Assembly (NCBI GenBank): GCA_963803155.1
Contig: CAWDMN010000099.1
Coordinates: 1-25,343, forward strand
Direction: 5' to 3'
Source of the DNA: CAWDMN01 sp963803155
GTDB taxonomy: Bacteria > Acidobacteriota > Terriglobia > Versatilivoradales > Versatilivoraceae
DNA: 25,343 nucleotides
Shown here: in pieces, positions 8,790-16,998 of the stretch
Position numbering within the stretch: position 1 is the first letter of the stretch
Layout: each line of letters opens with the position of its first letter
Notes under the pieces: generated by a model
The model's database searches: none
Seen by the model: the letters and a program-made list of their open reading frames with translations, nothing else
What the model was told of the DNA's origin: nothing
Position numbers and translations under genes: made by a program

Positions 8790-8822
8790 GGAGAAGATGG
8801 CTTCTCCTCTCCTAACTTTTTT
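8790..8822 (+). terminator. possible cysS terminator
   Basis: GGAGAAG (8790-8796) and CTTCTCC (8801-8807) form a perfect 7-bp stem with a 4-nt loop about 120 nt after the cysS stop. Six T follow at 8817-8822, nine nt from the stem. This is farther than in typical intrinsic terminators, so the call is tentative. Confidence 0.35.
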
Positions 8823-8866
8823 CTTGTTCGCCAAATAATCTTTGGTGTTCCTTGCCCTTTCGGAAA

Positions 8867-8895
8867 TCGACTCGTAATTTCACCCAAAATATTAT
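8867..8895 (+). promoter_or_regulatory. candidate promoter for the aminotransferase
   Basis: TCGACT (8867-8872, four of six matches to TTGACA) is followed after exactly 17 bp by TATTAT (8890-8895, five of six matches to TATAAT). The start point would fall near 8902, leaving a leader of roughly 14 nt that still includes the GGAG at 8903-8906. Confidence 0.35.
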
Positions 8896-8915
8896 TCTGT
8901 GCGGAGTGATCGATC

Positions 8916-10253
8916 ATGAAATCAAATCCATGGATCAGCATCCAGACTCCTCTACCCGGTCCCCGGGCTCAAACCTTTCTGGAAATGGATCGGAAATATA
9001 TCTCTCCTTCTTACAGTCGCCCATACCCTCTTGTCGTAGCCTCCGGGAAAGGAATGGTGGTGACTGATGTCGATGGAAATCGATTCCTGGATTTCAGCGC
9101 GGGAATTGCCACCTGTTCCACGGGCCATTGTCACCCTGAGATTGTCCAAGCGATTCAACGGCAGGCCACTCAATTACTCCACATCTCAGGAACCGATTTT
9201 TATTATCCTCTCATGGTGGAATTGGCTGAGAGATTGACGGCAATCACTCCTGGGACATTCCCGAAAAAAGTCTATTTCGGGAACTCCGGAACGGAGGCCA
9301 TTGAGGCCGCCCTCAAATTGGCCCGTTACGCCACCCGGCGGCATAGATTCATCGCATTTCTCAATTCGTTTCATGGAAGAACCTGCGGCGCACTCTCGCT
9401 GACGGCCAGCAAGGCAGTACAGCGCAAGGGTTTTGGACCCTTGCTGGAGGGTGTCACTCATATCCCCTTTCCGCATGCCTACCGGTGTCCAACCGCACAC
9501 CCCGATGGCGTTTGCAACTGCTCAATTCATTACCTGGAAGAGGTGCTGTTCAAGACTCTCGTGAATCCGGAAGAAGTCGCCGCCATCATTTTTGAACCTG
9601 TTCAGGGAGAAGGTGGCTACGTCGTTCCCCCGCAGTCTTTCTTTGATGGTCTGAAGAGAATTTCCAAGAAGCATGGCATATTGCTAATTGCCGATGAGGT
9701 TCAATCGGGGATGGGCCGGACCGGGAAAATGTTTGCCGTAAATCATTTCAACCTGGAGCCCGACATCATAGCGATGGCCAAAGGGATTGCTTCCGGGCTG
9801 CCCTTAAGCGCCATTGTGGCCCGCGCTGAATTAATGCAATGGGAACCGGGATCTCATGCCTCTACTTTCGGGGGGAATCCCGTGAGTTGCGCCGCCGCCC
9901 TGCGAACCATTGGATTGCTGGAGGAGGAGCTGGTTCAAAACGCCGCGGAAGTTGGCGCCTTCCTGCTTCAACGATTGAACCGAATGTCGGAGCGCTATCC
10001 CATGATCGGAGAAGTTCGCGGTCTGGGATTAATGATTGGAATCGAATTGGTCAAAGACCGGGAGACGAAAGAGCGGGCACAACAATGGCGAGACGCTGTA
10101 GTTCGCCATGCTTTTGAGAAAGGTTTGCTACTGTTAGGGTGCGGGGAAAATACCATCCGGTTGATGCCACCGCTGATCGTGAATCACGAACAGGCGGAAA
10201 TGGCGCTGGAAATTCTCGATGAGACTTTGGCCGAGATCAACCCTTTGGAGTAA
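8916..10253 (+). CDS. class III PLP-dependent aminotransferase (GABA/ornithine aminotransferase-like)
   Basis: A cytosolic PLP enzyme of 445 residues with the complete fold-type I, class III signature. NSGTEAIEAA (123-132) binds the phosphate, FHGRT (152-156) stacks the ring, ADEVQSGMGRTG (259-270) carries the Asp that contacts the pyridine nitrogen, and AMAKG (286-290) provides the Schiff-base K289. The N-terminal run SPSYSRPYPLVVASGKG is typical of the GABA-aminotransferase-like branch, which also includes archaeal amino-acid racemases/epimerases, so transamination versus racemisation is open. A cysteine/histidine-rich insert at about 187-205 (RCPTAHPDGVCNCSIH) is seen in that branch. The start has GGAG 9 nt upstream. 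No arginine, GABA or polyamine genes adjoin it, so the substrate is unassigned. Confidence 0.92.
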   Translation: MKSNPWISIQTPLPGPRAQTFLEMDRKYISPSYSRPYPLVVASGKGMVVTDVDGNRFLDFSAGIATCSTGHCHPEIVQAIQRQATQLLHISGTDFYYPLMVELAERLTAITPGTFPKKVYFGNSGTEAIEAALKLARYATRRHRFIAFLNSFHGRTCGALSLTASKAVQRKGFGPLLEGVTHIPFPHAYRCPTAHPDGVCNCSIHYLEEVLFKTLVNPEEVAAIIFEPVQGEGGYVVPPQSFFDGLKRISKKHGILLIADEVQSGMGRTGKMFAVNHFNLEPDIIAMAKGIASGLPLSAIVARAELMQWEPGSHASTFGGNPVSCAAALRTIGLLEEELVQNAAEVGAFLLQRLNRMSERYPMIGEVRGLGLMIGIELVKDRETKERAQQWRDAVVRHAFEKGLLLLGCGENTIRLMPPLIVNHEQAEMALEILDETLAEINPLE

Positions 10254-10443
10254 CTTATGCGGGACGAGTGGGATCGTAATCGACTCTCCGTATTGATCTG
10301 TGTCTCATGAGCCCGCGGAAAATCCTCCAATCGGACCGGTCGGCCTCAAATGGATTCTAAGGGAAAAAGTTGACTGAAACCGCACACTCGGCACGGGTTC
10401 CAGCCGGGAGCCCAATCTGCCATCACTTCAATAAGGATGTAAT

Positions 10444-10887
10444 ATGTGGGGATGGTTGAAAAAAATCGTCCGTGCAGTTTGGAACCCGGCCTCCCGGCAT
10501 TCCCCCACGCCTCAAAAACCCCTCTCGACACGTCAATCAGGAACCAATGCCGAGGAAGCCGCCTATCGTTTTTTGAGAAAACAGGGATACCGCATAGTCG
10601 CGCGCAATTATCGTCGGCGGTATGGCGAGATTGATCTGATTGGATGGGACGGAGAATTCCTGGCCTTCATCGAAGTGAAATACCGTTCGGGGAGTTCTCG
10701 TGGGCTGCCTGTGGATGCTGTCCATTATAAAAAACAGAGACAGATTTGCCGACTGGCAAAAGAGTACAGAATCCGGCACAAACTCCATGACGTTAATTTT
10801 CGGTTTGATGTCGTCAGCATCCGAGACGCCCTGCAATGCCCCAGGATTGAATTGATCAAAGGGGCCTTCCGTGATTCAGCCCGCTGA
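10444..10887 (+). CDS. YraN/UPF0102-family endonuclease-fold protein
   Basis: A 147-residue member of UPF0102 (YraN), a restriction-endonuclease-like fold related to Holliday junction resolvases. Its cellular role is not established. The family core is clear: GTNAEEAAYRFLRKQGYRI (33-51), RYGEIDLIGWDG (59-70) and FIEVKYR (75-81). E38, D64, E77 and K79 supply the nuclease-type active-site pattern. Residues 1-30 are a basic, proline-rich extension longer than in most relatives. The start ATG has AAGG about 7 nt upstream. It follows the aminotransferase gene by 190 bp and probably has its own promoter, though I found no convincing hexamers. Confidence 0.9.
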   Translation: MWGWLKKIVRAVWNPASRHSPTPQKPLSTRQSGTNAEEAAYRFLRKQGYRIVARNYRRRYGEIDLIGWDGEFLAFIEVKYRSGSSRGLPVDAVHYKKQRQICRLAKEYRIRHKLHDVNFRFDVVSIRDALQCPRIELIKGAFRDSAR

Positions 10888-11145
10888 TTCTCGTCCTTTG
10901 CGAAGAGACCTTCCGCCTGAGTTGAGGAAAAAATCCATTGCCGGACGAAAGATGTTTATTGGGGTTCGTCGTAACAAATGATCCGATGACCTCAACCATG
11001 GCAATTTCGAAATTGCCAGCGGGGGTTGCCCTTACTCTTGTGGCCACAAAAATTTGATCCCGCCCGAGTTCCAGAGTTCTCGAAAAGACTTTGGAATCCA
11101 AAAATTCCCGAGCGGAAATTGCGGCTGGAGCGAGAAAAAACCGCC
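10888..11145. other. intergenic stretch between yraN-like gene and tRNA-Gly
   Basis: About 260 bp without a supportable gene. An 81-codon minus-strand frame (10856-11101) overlaps the end of the YraN-like gene and has no ribosome binding site or family resemblance. The main content is the perfect palindrome at 10999-11018 listed separately. Confidence 0.5.
10999..11018. repeat. perfect 20-bp palindrome
   Basis: TGGCAATTTCGAAATTGCCA is a perfect two-fold symmetric sequence with no loop, as expected of a homodimeric regulator's operator rather than an RNA hairpin. It sits midway between the YraN-like gene and the tRNA-Gly promoter, about 130 bp upstream of the latter. No regulator gene is adjacent. 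The core GGCAATT recurs at 11292-11298 and 11331-11337. Confidence 0.6.
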
Positions 11146-11174
11146 TTGACTTTTCAGCCTCGCCTGACTAATAT
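11146..11174 (+). promoter_or_regulatory. sigma-70-type promoter of tRNA-Gly
   Basis: TTGACT (11146-11151) and TAATAT (11169-11174) are separated by exactly 17 bp, and the mature tRNA begins 11 nt after the -10. Both hexamers are near consensus and the geometry is ideal for a strong stable-RNA promoter. Confidence 0.8.
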
Positions 11175-11185
11175 CTCCCTTGGTT

Positions 11186-11260
<75 letters not shown>

Positions 11261-11288
11261 GTTCTTATACAATTTATTAGAGCCCGCT

Positions 11289-11365
11289 ACAGGCAATTGA
11301 TAAATGAAACGTCAGAGTATTTTTCCTGACGGCAATTCCCTTCCTATCGTTTATCAATTGCCTGT
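11289..11365 (+). repeat. nested inverted repeat 3' of tRNA-Gly
   Basis: The outer arms are perfect over 16 bp: ACAGGCAATTGATAAA (11289-11304) and its complement (11350-11365), enclosing 45 nt. Inside lies a second perfect stem, CGTCAG (11310-11315) with CTGACG (11326-11331). It begins 29 nt after the tRNA CCA and is followed by a short T4 run (11365-11368). It could terminate or process the tRNA transcript, or be a small palindromic element. The pairing is certain and the role is not. Confidence 0.65.
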
Positions 11366-11474
11366 TTTGCATTTCTGAGGTTTCGCGAGTTTCGATCGTT
11401 CAGGAATTCTATTTTCTCCTCAGCAACCGAGACATTCAGATCGCTTCCATCCGAACAAAAAGAGGGACCGTCAA

Positions 11475-11609
11475 CGCAACATGATGAAAATGTCATGTTG
11501 CGCCTGGGCAGTCTGGATTCAGACTGTCATCTTGGATGCGGGACTTGAACTCATACCGCGGCCTTTGGAGTCGGGATGCTCTCATCCCGCTACGCTGCCG
11601 TAAGCAGCG
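11475..11609. repeat. four consecutive hairpin-forming inverted repeats
   Basis: Within 135 bp there are four perfect stems: CGCAACATGA/TCATGTTGCG (11475-11484, 11493-11502), CAGTCTG/CAGACTG (11509-11515, 11520-11526), CGGGATG/CATCCCG (11572-11578, 11583-11589) and CGCTGC/GCAGCG (11593-11598, 11604-11609). All have loops of 4-8 nt. The arrangement resembles a composite palindromic repeat (REP/BIME-like) or a structured RNA. No T run follows any stem on either strand. Confidence 0.6.
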
Positions 11610-11755
11610 GATTCGCTGACACAGCTCCGCGGCGCAGGCGATCACCAGCCGCCGCAAGACGAGGAGTTCAAGGAGGAGACAAAAGTGGACAGGTTCCCCT
11701 GAACTTTGTCGGTGAAATTCTCGCATTTTCCTTTTCACGATATTGTCGACTCTGC

Positions 11756-11786
11756 GATAATCTCCAGCCTGCAGCCGGGGATTATC
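11756..11786 (+). promoter_or_regulatory. inverted repeat upstream of the 808-residue BNR gene
   Basis: GATAATC (11756-11762) pairs with GATTATC (11780-11786), and the stem can be extended inward by TCC/GGG with one wobble. It ends 53 nt before the start codon at 11840. It could be an operator or a leader hairpin. No T run supports attenuation. Confidence 0.35.
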
Positions 11787-11839
11787 AAGGCTGAAGAAGG
11801 CTCAAAGAAGCCAGCGGAAATTCTTATGTGAGGTGAGTC

Positions 11840-14266
11840 ATGAATACGGGATTCGGGCGAATGTTTGCTCAACGCGCAGGTCTAGTTTGTCTGTTGGTCT
11901 TATCTTCTGCTTTTACTTTTTTTTTGCCGTTGCTCCTCGCTTCCGAAATTCCCGGCCCTGCACCTCGGTTCGATCAGTGGAGAATCATTGGGCCTGGAGG
12001 GGGAGGAACCATGATCGCGCCCACAATCAGCCCTCACAATTCGGGCTGGGTGGTGGAGCATTGCGACATGACGGGTGGCTACATCACCCATGACGGCGGC
12101 CAAAGCTGGCGCATGTTCAATCTGAGGGCGGGCATTTCCACCTTCGCATTCGATCCTCGCCAATCCTCGGTCATTTATGCCGGAAATGCGGCTCTTTGGC
12201 GCAGCCGGGATTCCGGCCAGACCTGGCAAATGTTGTTCCCAAATCCCAAGAAGAAGTGTGAAGAGCACATGTGCGGAGACCACGCCGACTATTTCCTGAC
12301 CACCGATGATTTGTCATACCCATACAGCGGACAGGAGGTTCAGATTCAAGCCATCACGGTGGATCCTGTCGACAGCCGCAAAATTTTTATCGGATTCGGT
12401 GGATCTCCAGCCAGAGGTCTTCCGGCTCGAATTTTGAGTTCCACTGATGGAGGAGATAGCTGGAATCCGTTGCCTGAATTCCCCGCTGGGCGAATCCATC
12501 TCATTCATGCCGGAGCCAGCGCGGCAGGCAAATCGGCAAGTCTGGCAGTCGTGTCGGAAAATGGTGTTTTCCTAAAGTCCGGCGATCAATGGCAGTCAAA
12601 ACCTGGACCTCCGGGAGGGCCAATTCAAATGGCCAGCGCAGGAACAAGCGCCGATGGCAAAATCACCCGAATCTATGCCACTACCGCTTCCACCTGGAAT
12701 GGGAAAGAACTCTCTGGCGGCGTATATACTTCGAAGGATTTCGGGGAAAACTGGTCGAACGTGACGCCGGGACTTCTAGAGGGGCTTTATCAGCCGGGAA
12801 GCGGCAGGCCTCCCCAATTTAACGCCATCAGTTGTGCCCAATATGAACCTTCCACTTCCTATTTAGGATTCAGAGGACTTCATCTCGGCGCCGGTCCGGA
12901 AGACTCTTTTAACGGCATTGCCAAGACGATGGACGGCGGAGAACATTGGACGATTGTCCACCGGGAATCGAATGGCCCCTCATCCAACCTTGCAGGTTCC
13001 TGGATCGAGGAGCGGGCAGTTGATGGCAGGCCAAGCATCTGGTTTGACGCGCCATACTCCCTTGGCGTGGCTCCGCGAGATCCCAACATCTGTTATGCCA
13101 CCGATCTCTTCCGCACTTATTTCACGAAGGATGGCGGCAAAAATTGGCAGCAAGTCAACTCCGTCGACAAAGGGGAAAATCGCTGGGCAACTCGGGGCTT
13201 AGACGTCACCACCTGTTATGGCGTCCATTTTGACCCATTTAATACACGGCACATGTACATCACATATACCGATATCGGGCTCTTTCAGAGTAACGATGGC
13301 GGACAGACCTGGACTGGATCGACTGAAGGAATCCCCAACCGATGGCGCAATACAACTTATTGGGTGGAACATGATCCGAAGGTAAAGGGCCTCATGTGGG
13401 GAGCATTTGGCGCAAACCATGATTTGCCGAGGCCCAAAATGTGGAGGCGTACTTCCCCATCCAAATTCCAAGGCGGCGTGGCAATCTCTGAGGATGGCGG
13501 CAAGCATTGGACGCTTTCCAATGAAGGTATGCCTGAAACTTCGGTCACGCACATCTTGTTGGATCCCAAAAGCCCTGTCGGGAAACGTACTTTATATGCC
13601 AGCGGATTTGGCCGGGGCGTGTATAAGTCCACTGACAACGGAAAATCCTGGACACTCAAGAATACAGGCATCGGCCAAACGGAGCCCTTCGCCTGGCGTT
13701 TGACTCGAATCAAGGATGGCACTCTATTTCTGGTGGTGGCCCGCCGCAGCGATGGCGGGCGCATCGGGGATGCGGGGGATGGCGCACTCTACAAATCCGT
13801 CGATGGAGCTGAAAACTGGACGCCGGTTAATTTGCCTCCAGGAACGAACGGCCCGATGGGACTTGCCGTAGATCCTTCCGACAATCAGCGTCTTTACCTG
13901 GCCGCTTGGGGCGTGCAAGGAAAAAACCAGGATACAGGTGGAGGAGTCTTCCTATCCACCGATGGAGGCAGCTCCTGGAAGCCACTCTTTACGGCATCGC
14001 AACATGTCTATGATTTGACGATTGACCCGGTCGATCCCAATATTCTTTACATTTGTGGATTTGATTCAGCCGCATACCGTTCCGCCGATCGGGGCAAAAC
14101 CTGGACTCGATTGAAGGGATACAATTTCAAGTGGGGGCACCGGGTAATCCCGGATCCGTCGGATCGGAACCAAGTGTACATTACCACCTATGGCGGCAGC
14201 GTCTGGCATGGCCCGGCAACGGGAGATCCAGCGGCGCGGGAAGACGCCATCCTGCCTCTTCAATGA
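11840..14266 (+). CDS. secreted BNR/Asp-box beta-propeller protein (sortilin/GH74-like)
   Basis: An 808-residue exported protein. Residues 1-35 form a signal peptide (basic start, hydrophobic stretch LVCLLVLSSAFTFFLPLLLA, then a likely cut near LLAS-E). The rest is propeller. I count twelve Asp boxes (pattern S/T-x-D-x-G-x-x-W) at about 83, 122, 201, 298, 363, 429, 484, 550, 597, 653, 706 and 748, each ending a blade hairpin. The repeats match the sortilin/VPS10-like and GH74/sialidase-type propellers. The first blade (GGGG...CDMTGGYITHDGG) recalls the GH74 N-terminus with an Asp at 76, but I cannot confirm a catalytic pair, so xyloglucanase or sialidase activity is not claimed. GAGGTGA lies just upstream of the ATG. 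Cysteines at 140 and 145 (KKCEEHMC) may form a disulfide. The final 15 residues carry no sorting motif I know. Confidence 0.88.
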   Translation: MNTGFGRMFAQRAGLVCLLVLSSAFTFFLPLLLASEIPGPAPRFDQWRIIGPGGGGTMIAPTISPHNSGWVVEHCDMTGGYITHDGGQSWRMFNLRAGISTFAFDPRQSSVIYAGNAALWRSRDSGQTWQMLFPNPKKKCEEHMCGDHADYFLTTDDLSYPYSGQEVQIQAITVDPVDSRKIFIGFGGSPARGLPARILSSTDGGDSWNPLPEFPAGRIHLIHAGASAAGKSASLAVVSENGVFLKSGDQWQSKPGPPGGPIQMASAGTSADGKITRIYATTASTWNGKELSGGVYTSKDFGENWSNVTPGLLEGLYQPGSGRPPQFNAISCAQYEPSTSYLGFRGLHLGAGPEDSFNGIAKTMDGGEHWTIVHRESNGPSSNLAGSWIEERAVDGRPSIWFDAPYSLGVAPRDPNICYATDLFRTYFTKDGGKNWQQVNSVDKGENRWATRGLDVTTCYGVHFDPFNTRHMYITYTDIGLFQSNDGGQTWTGSTEGIPNRWRNTTYWVEHDPKVKGLMWGAFGANHDLPRPKMWRRTSPSKFQGGVAISEDGGKHWTLSNEGMPETSVTHILLDPKSPVGKRTLYASGFGRGVYKSTDNGKSWTLKNTGIGQTEPFAWRLTRIKDGTLFLVVARRSDGGRIGDAGDGALYKSVDGAENWTPVNLPPGTNGPMGLAVDPSDNQRLYLAAWGVQGKNQDTGGGVFLSTDGGSSWKPLFTASQHVYDLTIDPVDPNILYICGFDSAAYRSADRGKTWTRLKGYNFKWGHRVIPDPSDRNQVYITTYGGSVWHGPATGDPAAREDAILPLQ

Positions 14267-14808
14267 GAAGAGGACAATCATTTCTGGCAAAGCTCAAAGT
14301 CTCGAGGATTGGTCCCGAGATCGAGGTTCTTTTCGCCCATTCCCTTGAAATGACCCATTTCGCGGTCAGACATTAAGACAATTAATGACTGATAATGCCG
14401 CTGAGAGAGCTTGCTTCCGCGTTTGGTGGGAATTTTGACTGATGCTGCCCTGATTGACGCCACAATACATAGGATGCTCCACGCACACCTATTTCGGAGC
14501 TGCAGCCTTGCCGGGTTTCATGCTGGCGGCCGATTCTGCCCTATTCTTTCGTGGGCGAGACCTCCCCAGTTAAGAAGCTGCAAATATATTAGCTGTCCTT
14601 CTGATCATGGCTCGAAACGGGAACAAACACTTGGATCAAAAAAAGAAAGCCTGCGGCCCTTCCTCCACGTAAGCGGGGAGAAGGTGGTTCCCCCAACCTA
14701 GACACTCGCGGCGAATCACATTTGTTCATTTTGCACCGTTAATTTATTTTTGCGCACTAAGGGGAAAAAACAAGTCAGTTGGAACCTGAGCCAGATCGAG
14801 GGTCTTCC
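14267..14808. other. convergent intergenic region
   Basis: 542 bp between two convergent genes. I see no gene. A hairpin with a one-base bulge lies at 14301-14319 (CTCG-A-GGA/TCC-CGAG), 35 nt past the propeller gene, with a loose T-rich stretch after it. CATTAA/TTAATG pairs at 14371-14387. An imperfect hairpin of the CCTTC...GAAGG type lies near 14659-14685 and resembles palindromic elements scattered in many genomes. Open frames of 61-96 codons here look like chance. Confidence 0.5.
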
Positions 14809-16803
14809 TCAACGATCCATATATACTACATTGATCAACTTCCCTGGATTGTCGGGCGTTTCCATCTCAGACGGCATATATTCATCTACAACGGCATGAA
14901 CGGGAAACACTGGTCCACATTTCATGGTGAGGCTCCCAAGGTTCTCTCCCTTGGAGTTGAAGAAAAAGAGATTTTCAAGATCCGATACCGGAAATTTCCA
15001 AGAACGGCTCCCTACCTTAATCACAAATACGAGCCCATTCTTCGCACAATTAGTCGCCACCAGAATTCCCGCCAGCTTTTTGCAGGAGGAACAGGTCAAC
15101 CGCGTCTGTACAGGATTGAAAACGGCAGAGGTCTTGGGGGATGGTGGCTTTCTTGAGACTTCATCCGCGCGGATTAATCGCGGCTTATCGGTCTGGTTGT
15201 CAACTCTCGCCAAGCGCTGTGACTTCTCCGGGATTGACTCGGCAGTGGCTTTTGCCCTCTCCGCCTCCATTTCTTGGCGAACCTTTTCCATCCGTGCATT
15301 TAGTTCTTCGTTCTGTTGAATCTGATCCAAGAGTGTGCGAGCTTGCAGAGAGATCCCCGTTTCATTGGCATTGCGAGACAGGGGGATTAACCAAATTTTA
15401 GCGGAGGCCACATCTTCTTTCCGCGAATAAAGATTGGCCAGGTTGAAGGCAATGTCAGACCGGCCTGGCGCCAGGGAGTTGGCTTTTTTCAAATTAGCAA
15501 TTGCCCCGTCCATATCCTTCCCAGTGGAGAGGCTCACATAACCATAAAGATTGTAGGATTCCACAAAATCAGGAGCCAACTGCATGGTTTTTCTGAGCTG
15601 GCTGAAGACACGGGAAATCGTCTCATCAGAAAAGCGCTCCTTGACGGTTTCTTTGCCGCTCTCCAATGTGACCACCGTTTCGGCATAAACAAAGGGAACA
15701 AGGAAATCTTTGGAGTCCTGGCTTATGGCCTCTTCCAGTTGCTCCCTGGCCTTTTCCCAGTTCTTTTGCTCCGCATAATACTTCCCAAGTGAAGCATGTG
15801 CCGGGGCAAAAAGCGGATCGAGGCTGAGCGCCTGTTTCAGGTAGTTTTGAGCCTCCTCCGGCCGGTTGCCGTGAAGCAACAAGTCCCCCAAATTATATGC
15901 CACCTCCACCTCACCCAGGGGGCGGGCCGGAGCCAGCTCTGTTTTCTCCAACGGATCCCGGAGCGTGTAAACCCGCACTGGATAAAGGTCTCGTCCAATG
16001 TATTGCCGGAGTTCTTTTTCCATCGCCGCATAATCGCAGAGGAAAGCGTCGCGAAAGGCCTCCGCTTCAGGTTTCCCCTTAACGAGTCCAATCAAAAATT
16101 TGGCCAATTGGGGTTGTCTTTTGCCTTGATTTCCGAGGACCAAATAGTGTACCAAGGCCCAAGACTCCGCGTAAAAGATGCTCTGCTTGTCCTTTTCATT
16201 GTATTCCCGGGAGTCATGGCTCGCCTGAAACAACTGCCCCAGAGGGAGGAATTTATTTTTCCGGAGCAGGTCAACATGCCCAGACTTGGGTTTGCCGAGC
16301 GTCACTTCGCGCGAATTACCCGGCGTTGTAAAAGTGCTGTAAAGCTCGGCCATGCCTTCCCCCAGCCAGATTGGCACATTGTCATTCTCATTGTGCTTCA
16401 ATTGATGAACGTATTCGTGGTAAATGATCTCAAAGGGATTTTCCGCGGAATAATTCAGTGTGAGCGTAATGTAATTCACTTCGCGGCCCGGCTGAAAGTA
16501 ACCACTGATGTTAAGGGGTTTCCCTTGATAGAGTGGTTTAAAGGGCATATAGGAGCTGTCGTTTTTAAAGGCAATTACCCGAATCGGCACGGGAGAATGG
16601 GGACCCCTAAGATTAAAAAGCTGTGAAAACGCATTGCGGAATTATTCCAGATTCCCCGCGACTTGCCGGAGTTCCTTTTCTCCGACATTTCCGAGTAGAG
16701 AAAAATTGCTGGATTGAAGGCTGATCCATTTGTCTTTGGCCTCAACCAGACTTGGTCCCAACAGACAGATGAGCGCGAGCACCAGATGAGGAGTCCGTTT
16801 CAT
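14809..16803 (-). pseudogene. secreted HExxH metallopeptidase (peptidase MA-like) with TPRs, interrupted by in-frame TAA
   Basis: Read through from the ATG at 16803, this is a 664-codon gene with a good ribosome binding site (GGGAGAG, 5 nt upstream). Its signal peptide is hydrophobic HLVLALICLLGPSLVEA. Codon 54 (16642-16644) is TAA. The frame then continues without further stops to 14809, and a 593-residue frame can restart at a GTG at 16590. The downstream part has the gluzincin motif HEYVH (129-133 in full numbering) with WLGEGMAE (146-153) giving the third ligand. TPR-like helices follow at about 296-480, then a charged linker and a C-terminal domain with CSSC (571-574). The uninterrupted protein would be an exported peptidase of unknown substrate. 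A recent nonsense mutation or a sequence error is most likely, because flanking codons on both sides read as one protein. Confidence 0.8.
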
Positions 16804-16998
16804 GGATTCTCTCCCGCAGAAATGGAATTGATTATGCGCATATTATATCTCGGAAAATGAGGGGGATTCTCATTCTTTTATATTTGCGATGTTATAAAGG
16901 TGGTATGCGGAAAAACAGGCAGGCGCGGCTAAGACGATGCTCCCCACGGCTCGAAAGCTCCCCTTGACCAAAAATTTCCAGTAGAGGCACTTCTCAAT

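Larger units (their letters stand above)
11261..11839. other. structured intergenic region after tRNA-Gly
   Basis: A 579-bp stretch with no gene I can support. It carries a dense series of inverted repeats: 11289-11365 (16-bp arms), 11475-11502 (10 bp), 11509-11526 (7 bp), 11572-11589 (7 bp), 11593-11609 (6 bp) and 11756-11786 (7 bp plus pairs). An 81-codon minus-strand frame (11493-11738) runs through four of these stems and looks like repeat-derived chance coding. Confidence 0.55.

Noticed and set aside
8650..8838. 62-codon hydrophobic frame overlapping the cysS end
   Set aside because: No ribosome binding site of its own, it overlaps cysS out of frame and spans the candidate terminator stem.
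11530..11600. Possible second tRNA on the minus strand, suggested by a T-loop-like GAGTTCAAGTCCC
   Set aside because: No consistent D arm, anticodon stem or 7-bp acceptor stem could be drawn. The GCGGGAT...TCCCGC pairing does not place the arms correctly.
11493..11738. 81-codon minus-strand open frame
   Set aside because: It overlaps four hairpin-forming repeats and its arginine-rich composition is what palindromic GC-rich repeats tend to encode.
14411..14701. 96-codon plus-strand frame between convergent genes
   Set aside because: No ribosome binding site and no family pattern, and it passes through a palindromic element.
16642..16644. Programmed recoding or read-through at the TAA
   Set aside because: TAA is not a selenocysteine or pyrrolysine codon, and I see no obvious downstream stem or read-through context. 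Mutation or sequence error is simpler.
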